Shown here: positions 55,901-64,000 of the stretch, piece by piece | How the letters are laid out: every line of letters starts with the position of its first letter | How positions within the stretch are numbered: the stretch's first letter is position 1 | Origin: Talpa occidentalis | Lineage: Eukaryota > Chordata > Mammalia > Eulipotyphla > Talpidae | Direction: 5' to 3' | Length of the DNA: 64,000 bases | Assembly: GCF_014898055.3 (NCBI RefSeq) | Contig: NW_026555331.1 | Coordinates: forward strand, 101,392,684-101,456,683 | The notes under the pieces: generated by a model | The model's database searches: none | Told to the model about the DNA's origin: nothing | The model's input: the letters and a program-made list of their open reading frames with translations, nothing else | Translations under genes and position numbers: made by a program

Positions 55901-56762
55901 CCATACATTTAGGAAATTGGTGTCCTCCTTGTCATTCAATTCAAAGAATTTTTTAATTTCTTCTTTTATCTCCTCGTTAGTCCAGTGGAGTTCCAGTAGT
56001 GTGGTTTCAATCTCCACGAGGTAGGAGAATACCTTGCCTTCTCTTTATGGTTTATTTCTAGTTTGATGCCTTCATGGTCAGAAAAGATGGTTGGTATGAT
56101 TTCAATCTTGGTGTATCTGTTGATGTTTGTCTTGTGCCCCAGTATATGATCGATCCTAGAGAATGATCCGTGTGCGCTTGAGAAAAATGTATACTCAGAT
56201 TTTTTTGGTTTAGTGTTCTATATATGTCTGTTAAGCCTAAGCACTCTAGATCCTTATTTAGAGCTTTAGTGTCTTTACTTATTTTTTGTCTTGTTGATCT
56301 ATCCATTGTTGATAGTGGTGTGTTGAAGTCTCCCACTACGTATGTGTTTTCTCTGATGTCTGTTTTCAGAGATGCCAATAGTTGTCTGATATATTTTGGT
56401 GCTCCTTCGTTTGGTGAATATATGTTAATGAGTGTTATTTCTTCTTGAAGTATTATCCCCTTGATCATAATGTAATGACCACTGGGGTCTCTTTTTATCT
56501 TTTTAAGTTTGAAATCTGTTTTATCTGATATGAGTATAGCTGTTCCTGCCTTCTTTTTTGGTCCATTTGCTTGTAGAATTGTTTTCCATCCTTTAACTTT
56601 GAGTCTATTTTTATCTTTTGCAGCTAAATGTGTTTCCTGGAGACAGCAAAAGGTTGGGTTTTGTTTCTTAATCCAGCCTGCAACTCTGTGTCTTTTTATT
56701 GGAGAGTTTAGTCCATTTACATTTAGAGTTAGTATTGATATGTTAGCATCTGTATTTGCCAT
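52955..56762 (-). pseudogene. L1-B ORF2, at least six frameshifts
   Basis: The same protein as L1-A ORF2 but more decayed. Endonuclease start MANTDANISILTLNVNGLNS with QETHL and GDFNTPLS is open to 56058, but the frame shifts before the SRIDHI region. Pieces follow: 56017-55592, 55482-54823 ([23 protein letters not shown]), 54866-54621 (FADD box), 54235-54029, 54012-53734, 53827-53342 ([29 protein letters not shown]) and 53314-52955 (ends RMVSLIAGI). Most breaks are 1-2 base changes in homopolymers relative to L1-A; a small deletion also removes bases near 54695 ([10 protein letters not shown] region). Not functional as read. Confidence 0.9.
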
Positions 56763-56784
56763 TGTGTTTGTCTTTCCTTTGATT

Positions 56785-57855
56785 TTATTTATTTATTCTT
56801 TTAATAACTTTCTTTGGCCTTCTTTTGTTGTTATTCGTCCCTCTGAGGTCTGGCTTTAGGACTCCTTGTAGTATTTTTTTGAGTGGGGGTTTAGTCGCAA
56901 TGAAATTCCGGAGTTTCTGTTTGTCTGGGAAGGTCCATATTCTTTCTTCAAAGAGGAAGGAGAGCTTTGCGGGATAGAGTATTCTTGGTTGGCATCTGTT
57001 TTCTTGGAGTCTGTTGACTATGTCCCTCCACTCTCTCCTTGCCCGTAGTGTTTCTTCAGAGAAGTCTGATGTCAGTCTGATTGGTTTCCCTTTGAATGTT
57101 ATCTGTTTCTTCCCTCTTGTTAGTTTCATTATTTTTTCTTTGTCTTGGATTCTTGGGAGCTTTACTATTATGTGTCTTGCTGTATTTTTCCTTTCGTCAT
57201 GGAAGTTTGGTGTTCTTCTTGCTTCTTGTATATCAATTTTCAGATCCTTCTTAGCGTTTGGGAAGTTCTCTTCAATTATATCCATGAATATTTTCTCTGT
57301 TCCTACATCTCTCTCCTCTCCTTCTGGGATTCCTATAACTCTTATATTTCCTTTCCTCATGGAGTCAGATAGTTCCCGAAGTCTTTCTTCGGTCTTTTTC
57401 CTTCGTACTTCTCCTTCCTTTTCTGTTTTAGTTCTTTTTATTTCCGTGTCTTCAAGAGTACTTATTCGTTCTTCCATTTCATCTATTCTGCTTTCACTGC
57501 TTTTCCCAGAGTTCTTTAGCGTCTCCATTAATTCTTTGATCTCCTGCATTTCTTTTACTTCCCTCTTTAGGGACTCAATTTCATTCTTCTGGTCATTAAT
57601 TATTTTCCCCTTATCATTGTTTTCCTTTATGTCTTCTGTCAGTTTTTTAATCACAGCAATTTTAAATTCTCTATCTGGAAGGCTTAGAAGTTCTTCCAAG
57701 TTACTGTCGTTGCAATCTGGTAGATGGTTTTCTTTTTGTGGTGTGCTATTTTGCTGAGGAGTTGCTGGGTTGCATGTTGTTTTTCTACTCCCTACTGCCT
57801 GTTTTCTAATTTGCCGTATTCCTTGTGACACTGTGTTGCTGGTACTGGCCGGCAT
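56785..57855 (-). pseudogene. L1-B ORF1p, open but with frameshifted C-terminus
   Basis: 356 codons starting MPASTSNTVSQGIRQIRKQ. Coiled coil (about 60-145) lacks 14 residues (two heptads) present in L1-A (DQKNEIESLKREVKEMQEIK directly). The RRM has NIRVIGIPEGEERDVGTEK and the CTD has QPRILYPAKLSFLFE, both preserved. After KPPLKKILQGVLKP a one-base deletion (near 56846) replaces the normal end with a basic tail (GTNNNKRRPKKVIKRINK), running to 22 bp before the ORF2 ATG. Whether this tail is tolerated is unknown. Confidence 0.85.
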
Positions 57856-57859
57856 CTTG

Positions 57860-58654
57860 GGCGACCTTCCCAGCTCACCACTGGCTCCTCTGGGGAACTT
57901 CTGCTGGGTTCACAAGTCTCCAGCAAAGACAGGTCCCTGCTCTGTCTCCTCGGTGAGCCTTCTGCTGGGTTCACACAGTCTCCAGCAAGAAGGGTCCCTG
58001 CTGCAAAATGCCAGAGCCAGGGACGCGCTCCCCTGCACGCCCGGTCTGCCCCAGCGGTGGGTGCTGCTCCCCTCTGGGCTGGAACTGCAGGCTAGAAGGC
58101 GCCCAGCATGGGCAAGCCTCCCAGCTTACCTCTGTCTCCTTGGTGAGCCTTCTGCTGGGTTCACACAGTCTCCAGCAAGAAAGGTCCCTGCTGCAAAATG
58201 GCGATGCGGGAACGAGCTCCCCTGCACGCCCGGTCTGCCCCAGCGGTGGGTGCTGCTCCCCTCTGGGCTGGAACTGCAGGCTAGAAGGTGCCCGGTGTGG
58301 GCAAGCCTCCCAGCTTAACCTCTGTCTCCTCAGTGAGCCTTCTGCTGGGTTCACACAGTCTCCAGCAAGAAGGGTCCCTGCTGCAAAATGCCGGTGCCGG
58401 CGACGCGCTCCCCTGCACGCCCAGTCTGCCCCAGCGGTGGGTGCTGCTCCCCTCTGGGCTGGAACTGCAGGCTAGAAGGCGCCCAGCATGGGCAAGCCTC
58501 CCAGCTTACCTCTGTCTCCTTGGTGAGCCTTCTGCTGGTGCACACAGTCTCCAGCAAGAAAGGTCCCTGCTGCAAAATGGCGATGCAGGAACGAGCTCCC
58601 CTGCACGCCCAGTCTGCCCCAGCGGTGGGTGCTGCTCCCCTCTGGGCTGGAACT
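57860..58654 (-). promoter_or_regulatory. L1-B 5' UTR: about 190-bp alternating monomers
   Basis: The landmark ccagcggtgggtgctgctcc occurs at 58051, 58240, 58431 and 58619 (spacings 189, 191, 188). Units alternate: type A has tgcaaaatgcc(a/g)g...gacgcgctc (58004, 58384) and type B has tgcaaaatggcgatgc(g/a)gg (58194, 58573). The element therefore has an A-B-A-B higher order of about 380 bp. The outermost unit is cut by the TSD, as expected for random 5' truncation within a monomer array. The plus-strand ORFs here (182, 155, 135 codons) are repeat artefacts. Confidence 0.9.
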
Positions 58655-58671
58655 CTTATGGGGGAATTTTA
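58655..58671. repeat. TSD, right copy, of L1-B
   Basis: Exact 17-bp repeat of 52602-52618. Confidence 0.92.
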
Positions 58672-61600
58672 AAGGTGATTTTATTTTGTAAGTGATAAGA
58701 TTCTGTTAAAGTCTTTTCTTTTTCCCATCACTGTTGTTTCAAATTCTGAGACCGACTAACCCTGAGGGCCTTATTAATCTTTATTCTGTCCTTCAGAAGT
58801 ATGTGACAGGCAATATAGGCTCCAATTTGCAGAAGGGTAGATTCAGAGGTGACACCTTTCTGTCTTATTTTATTTCATATGTCAGTATCAGGACATCCAT
58901 AATGATGGGCTGCCATGTGTTTAGAACAACAGCTCTGGGAATGGGTCTTTTAAGTGTGCTCCCAGTTGAGTGCTGGATGATATGTTCTTGTTTTTCCTCA
59001 GAAATTGAAGTTAATATGATTTTTTGTTGTTGCAATTTTCAGGGACAGGACAGCTCAAACTGTACTGACGTGGATGTTCTTATTGGCAATTGGTGTGCTT
59101 AGGCTTTCCAAGGGGAGGAAGTTGCTTGAAAGGTAGGTGGAAAAGTTTTATGTGAGTAGAGATATTATGAAGAACTAAATAAGTTACTAAAGTCAAGAAA
59201 ACATCAGTTTTCAAAAGAAGTCACTAGTTTTTAGCAAATATGTCACGTGTCATATGAAGTAAGAAGAACTATGGGGGAAAGAATAGACCCTGTGGAATAT
59301 GGCTATGAATTATTTCTTCCAGATTTAAATTGTGCAGCATAATGACTTGACCTATGTATAAAATGATTATCACAATAAGTTTTGTTCACACTTCTATCAC
59401 CTTATAATTATTTCTTTGTGGAAAACTTTTAAAATTTACTCTGAACTGTTGAATATACAACATGGCATTGTTTCCTACGGTCACTGTGAAGGAAAGGAGT
59501 CACTATGAAGGAAAGCTAGTGTTTAGAGAAGATATTTCCAGTCCTGGACCATTGAACCCCAAACTTGTTTTACTTCAGATAAAATTATATTCTTTAAGTA
59601 CTATTTGAGTTTTCTTGTGTATGCATAGAACCTAATCCTAATTGCACAACCTTCCTGTTTCTCTAAAATGGTATATTTGATTTGAAAGTCCATTTAATAA
59701 TCACAACAAGTAATTAACATTCTACAGACATTATAAGATTTCATTTAAAGTACTCTGCAATCCCATTTAATAACTATGTACCAATAAAATGACCTAAATA
59801 AAATAAGTAGCACAGCACATTGCATGTGTGTGACTCCTAAGGTAACTGTATCCTATTACATTTAGTTTTTAAATTTCTCTTTTGAAAATTTAATTTAATT
59901 CAGAAGATTTATGATGTTGGAATGCTACCTACATCACCAATCTGGCTCCATGTAGTTTCCTGTCAGTACTAGCAGCTCAACAGTGGAACCATTTGGGCCA
60001 TTTCTAAAATAAGTTTTTCCTTTTTAGACAGAACTATGGTTCAACTTTGAGGCACTTTCTGGGTGGTACTGGATGCATGTAATTTCGATGCTCACAGGAT
60101 AAAGGCTAAAGTACTACCTAATTCTTCATCAGAAAAATACTGTCTTTGCCATATGTATCTATTCTTTATGCCCTGTAAAGGGTCTTTATAAAGGACCAGA
60201 ACCTATAAGATACATTGCTAGAACAAAAATTCTCTATGTTTCTTAAAAAAAACAGTCTGACAGGAACTCAGTTTACTTACCTGGAAAATAAAAATTCTTA
60301 TGCCTTTAGTAGTTGTTTATCTAAAAGAGGGATTTGTGTTGTTGTTTTTGGTGAAGCATTGAAAGGCAAATGAAAAATCAAGGAGAATCACCCAAAATGA
60401 CAACCTCCAGGAAAAACAGAAAACAGTCCTTTAGTTTCCCTACATTGGAAGATTTCTAAAACAAATTAATTTATGCCAATTATAACTCAGTATAAATTAA
60501 GCTATCAACATGCTCTTAAAAATAAAGAAAACATGGCAGGAATATATTTGCTATGTAGTAGTTTCATGGTAGTGTAGTTTTTAAATTTCCCCTTGTGTCA
60601 GCTGTTGAAGAGAATGTGTCTGCATGGCCAGTGCCCCAGAAGTCTCTCTACCTTCTGAACAGGAATTTCTCTTTCTATTTGACACAGATCCATACAGACT
60701 GTGAGTAGAAATTAGGTAGGAAGAGAAATAAAATGTCCAGTATTTGTCACTATTATCTTGGCAAGGGTGGGGTGCCTCTGTGGTTGGCATAAAATGCTCC
60801 TTCTCTGGGAGCCATGACGCTTGTGTGTCTCTGATGCCCCACCATGCTCCCACCATACTCCATCTATTTGGCATCTGCAAACCCTCCAGCAGTCTCTGCA
60901 TTTGGGGAGATCATTGGCAGCTGGGCAGATTGCATCAGGAGCTTGAGCCCCAGGCACACTCTGTCTCTGCAGTGCTCCATTTAAGTATGGTGTGTTCCTG
61001 TAGAAATAAGTTTCAGCAAAGATGCATGTGTTTCCTTTTGTTTGTTTCATATACAAATGGCTGCTTTCAAGGGCATCCTTTAGGAATTGACACCCTCAAA
61101 TAACACCTAGACTCTACAATTAGTTGAGTACCTGAGCCAATTTTGAAATCTGGGCAATAGCTGCTGCTGGTCATGACTGCGGCTGGTCATGTTGGTAGTA
61201 TAAAGACCTTGGTGCAACCTAATTTTTCTTTATGTTTTGAAGGTGACGCACCCTGATATGGCTGTTGGTTTGTTTCAAAATGACATATTATGTTTCAAGT
61301 GTCCTTTCCTTTCAAGTGAGCAGGCTGGTCCTTGTATATTTGTATTTTTGTACTTAAGGATAGAAGAAAATTGTTCCTCTTCTGAGCCTAGGCTCAGTCT
61401 CTTCAATCAGTCTCTCCATTGTTGGTCGATATTAAGGAAGTCCACAGAAATGAATTGTCTAGCGCTTCACTAGCAAAATTGTTACAGAAATGAAATAGAC
61501 TCAAGTGAATCAATTTAGAAGGAAACAACAAATATTAAAATGTAAGCATTAAATGTAGAAGAATCAACTTCCACCCTATGGTAGTCACAGGAAAAAGTAT

Positions 61601-62485
61601 TGAAGAGGATCCTGAAGAGTCAGAGAATATGTGGGCTGGTGTTTATGGAAGAGAAAACAGCTTGGGCAGATGTCAGAGACTAGGATAAGCAGCAAGCCAT
61701 GGGTATAACCTGGGGATTGTCAGCTTCCCACACCATTGCCCTGGGTTGTGATGGAAGAATAACACAAGGATAACCCATAACACCAGATGCCTTTGGGAAG
61801 AGATCACCTCTCTAGGAAACAAAAGTATGTCACGAGAGAGAGAAGAAAGCAAGAGAACAGTACAAAGAAGGAAAAGATGGTTATTGTGGTAAAAAACAAA
61901 CAAACAAAAAAACCCCACCTCTCTTTCATTCCTTAAGCCCAGCAGGTGTTCAGGCTGTGTGATCTGAGGGTTTCACAATAAAAAGGGAGGGAGTATTAAA
62001 CTGACATCGTGACAACATTCAAAGAAAGGCGTAAACATAAAGAAGGGCACCCAACAGCAACCTTCCATATCAGAGTTTAAGAAGTACTTCAAAGCACTAT
62101 GGAGCCCTCATGGAGATACTCTTGTCCACCTCCCACACATGCACACTAATAGGCATAGTAATTAGTGAAATCACAAATGCCACCCATTTCAGAAGTAACT
62201 ATTGAATTAATATTGCATTAACTTAATTCAAGTTTTTATTATGGTGTGTACAGACATTTCCATCTAATATTTTATATATTCTCAAGAATTTAAGTAGAGA
62301 ACAGATTGTTTAAAAATTAGATCCGAGGAAATTAAATGGCTATAGTCACTCAACTGAAAAATGGGGGATTGAGACTGACTTCCCATCTTTGTGAGTCTAA
62401 ATCTGGTAAATAGGATAGTTTTGAGGCAGGAGAATTAATATAGAGGCACTTTCAACAAATATTTTAGATATTAGTTCTGTTTGCC
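58672..62485. other. unique sequence, no gene seen
   Basis: ORFs of 106-122 codons (58734-59102 plus; 60581-61103 both strands) overlap in antisense, contain no known motif and have no convincing splice or promoter context. No young repeats were recognised. Confidence 0.4.
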
Positions 62486-62489
62486 AAAT

Positions 62490-62862
62490 ATTTCCTGTTT
62501 CTTCCTTACCTAAGTCACATGGCAGGATTCTACTTCCTTGTAACTGGGGAGACCATGTGAATAATTGTGGCCAATGAGTGTAAGGAGATGTGTATCTCCT
62601 CTAGGTGAAAGCAACTGCCTACTAACTGGAGATCCTCCTAAACGCTTTCCTTTTGCCCTCTTATATATAATATCCTAGAGACTGACTCTTTCATCAGCTA
62701 TGGGTGCCAGAATGAGGAAACAAGAAGTAGACAGAACTCTCAACAAACCCATCATGGAAACATAACATAAGGGAGAAATAAATCTTTGCTGTTACATGAC
62801 AGCAGCATCTTGAGTTGTGCATTTCTCAGCAGAACAAAGCCTAACCTGGCTGATAAGATATG
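62490..62862 (+). mobile_element. old MLT1-like LTR (weak)
   Basis: gggagaccatgtgaataatt gtggccaatgagtgtaagga, then gagggagaaataaatctttg (near 62770) and agcaaagcctaacctggctg ata-like end follow the MLT1-type LTR arrangement with poly(A) signal aataaa. Highly diverged; no internal region. Confidence 0.45.
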
Positions 62863-63334
62863 TGTGAGGTGTTAGCAATTGAGGTACAATGGACGTTGAT
62901 CAGATGAGAAACAAGAAAACAAGTATGAGGGACACTGTGAAGAAGGGATCTGAAGAATTTTGTAATTAATATAATATAGTTGTGTAGGAGAAGTAGACTT
63001 TGAAGATAATGCAGTGTTTAATGTTCAGATGTGGGGAATATGGAGGCCATTTTGGTTTGAATATTATAGATTTAGTATTTAACTTAAAAAATGCAGATAG
63101 CTTTTGATCAAATTTTAAAAGTAATGTATACTGATTATAAGGAGTCAAATGATGCAGAAAATTATAAAGAAAAAAATTTAAAAGTGAACATGATTCTCAC
63201 ACATCAATAGTGATTGTTTATATTTTTGTTTACATGAATACATAAATATGAACATATTTGCTCACTGTATTTGCAAACATGTTTAGAAAAATCATTAACC
63301 ATTGGTCATGCTGAATTGGAAATTGAGGTACATT

Positions 63335-63480
63335 TGAGGTATTCATTTATCAAAATATGAATTTATTAAGTACCTATTTATTGAGTACGTAACCATTTAG
63401 AAGGCAGATTAGGTGCTGGAGTACAAATGTTAATGTTACTTTCCTCAGGAGATCTATGGGCCAGTAGAAAAACTTCCATT
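63335..63480 (-). repeat. L2 LINE 3' end (antisense)
   Basis: gtattcatttatcaaaatat, tattaagtacctatttattg agtacg, aggtgctggagtacaaatgt and atctatgggccagtagaaa follow reverse-complement L2. Confidence 0.55.
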
Positions 63481-63484
63481 GTAG

Positions 63485-64000
63485 AACAGGGCAATTGGAA
63501 AGAGGGAATTAGTTTCTTTGGTGTATAGATTTGGGAGTATTAGGAAAGAAGCAGCAGTAATGACCTGAGAATGACTGACGTTCCAAGAGAAAAGGGAAGA
63601 GAAGGAAAAAGATTGAGGGCTAAAATTTAGGAAGCCCCTACTGGTGAGAGCAGACAGAGGGGCTTATGAGGAGGGAGAGAAGAAATGGCTAAAAGAGGAG
63701 TTTATGATTGCAGTTAGATTAATATATCAATAATTTTGGAATTGAGAAAACAATATGTATTTGGAAAATGGAAGAGAAAGCAGTTGGAGGGAAATTAAAA
63801 ATGTTAGTGAGGGAAGGTGAAATGAGGAAGATGGTTGTCTTAAACTTAGAACACCAGGCATTCAGGTCTTCGTTCACCTGCCTAGACTTGATGCCAAGGT
63901 TGCATTTGGGACTTAAGGAACTTTATCTCTCTATATTTCATCTTTGTCAAGCTTAGTCATTGCCTAAAATGTTGAGTCCCTGCCTACCTTCCCTCTCCTG
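63485..64000. other. possible ancient repeat then unique sequence
   Basis: agatttgggagtattaggaa (63528) resembles the old repeat family at 13.3 kb, but only a short match is visible. The rest up to the window end shows no gene. Confidence 0.3.

Larger units (their letters stand above)
52619..58654 (-). mobile_element. long L1 (L1-B) with tandem-monomer promoter and 3' extension
   Basis: About 6.04 kb in minus orientation. Right to left: 5' UTR made of about 190-bp monomers starting inside a unit (58654 to about 57860), ORF1 (57855-56785, altered C-terminus), ORF2 with many frameshifts (56762-52955), the 3' UTR, an A-rich (AAAT)n end (about 52752-52785), about 110 bp unrelated to L1, and a final poly(A) (plus-strand poly-T 52619-52641). 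A perfect 17-bp TSD encloses everything, so the 3' extra sequence arrived with the element. Confidence 0.93.

Noticed and set aside
57014..57757. 247-codon plus-strand ORF, Ser/Phe-rich, mirrored at 44830-45408
   Set aside because: It is antisense to the ORF1 coiled coil. Lys/Glu-rich sense codons give Phe/Leu/Ser antisense codons with few stops. It differs in length between the two L1s, so there is no sign of constraint.
57770..58695. Repetitive plus-strand ORFs (182, 155, 135, 94 codons) rich in Ser, Cys and Pro
   Set aside because: They read through the about 190-bp L1-B promoter monomers on the antisense strand; periodicity and CpG-rich composition explain them.
60581..61103. Overlapping 106-119 codon ORFs on both strands
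   Set aside because: They are antisense to each other, and neither has a known motif or splice context. Conservation data would be needed to revive them.
1..64000. A previously undescribed multi-gene system
   Set aside because: No cluster of cellular or prokaryotic-type genes exists here. All sizeable coding capacity is L1-derived, so novelty, if any, lies in transposon structure and possible regulatory elements.

Overview
The window is 64 kb of mammalian nuclear DNA with no host protein-coding exon or structural RNA gene that I can support. The interspersed repeats give the clade: L1 (LINE-1) retrotransposons of several ages, ancient MIR and L2 copies, MER5-type hAT transposon remnants and an MLT1-type LTR. 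The lineage-specific component is a tRNA-derived SINE of about 250 bp with a poly(A) or (AAAT)n tail. It has an A box (TGGCGCAGCGG) and a B box (GGTTCGATCC). It is neither Alu nor the horse ERE, pig PRE or hedgehog SINE as I know them. A non-primate, probably laurasiatherian mammal fits; I cannot name the species. The window looks like intergenic or intronic sequence.

Layout. 1-8 kb: a 5'-truncated L1, an old SINE, an LTR-like block and a SINE/L1 chimera. 8.0-10.7 kb: an L1 insertion with an out-of-order internal duplication, itself hit by a SINE. 10.8-40.4 kb: mostly old sequence (L2, MIR, MER5, MLT1, old L1) with a few younger SINEs and a truncated L1. 40.5-47.4 kb: a full-length minus-strand L1 (called L1-A here) with a perfect 19-bp target-site duplication (TSD), an uninterrupted ORF1, an ORF2 broken only by single-base frameshifts, and a CpG-rich 5' UTR with four 135-bp tandem monomers. 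47.4-49.4 kb: an old plus-strand L1 into which L1-A and a small young L1 fragment inserted. 49.7-52.6 kb: a SINE in an old repeat, then a plus-strand L1 split by another SINE. 52.6-58.7 kb: a second long minus-strand L1 (L1-B) with a 17-bp TSD, a different tandem-monomer promoter (about 190 bp, alternating A/B units) and about 110 bp of extra sequence between two A-rich tails, the signature of a 3' transduction. 58.7-64 kb: old, mostly unique sequence with an MLT1-like LTR and an L2.

How the parts relate. The only coding capacity belongs to L1. ORF1p is a coiled-coil RNA-binding chaperone; ORF2p carries endonuclease, reverse transcriptase and a C-terminal Cys/His motif. The SINEs carry RNA polymerase III promoters and A-rich tails and were presumably mobilised by L1 machinery. 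TSDs of about 9-19 bp flank most young insertions. The most informative observations are structural: two related L1s that differ in promoter monomers and ORF1 coiled-coil length, a 3' transduction, a SINE-L1 template-switch chimera, and an L1 whose internal order can best be explained by a template jump during one insertion.
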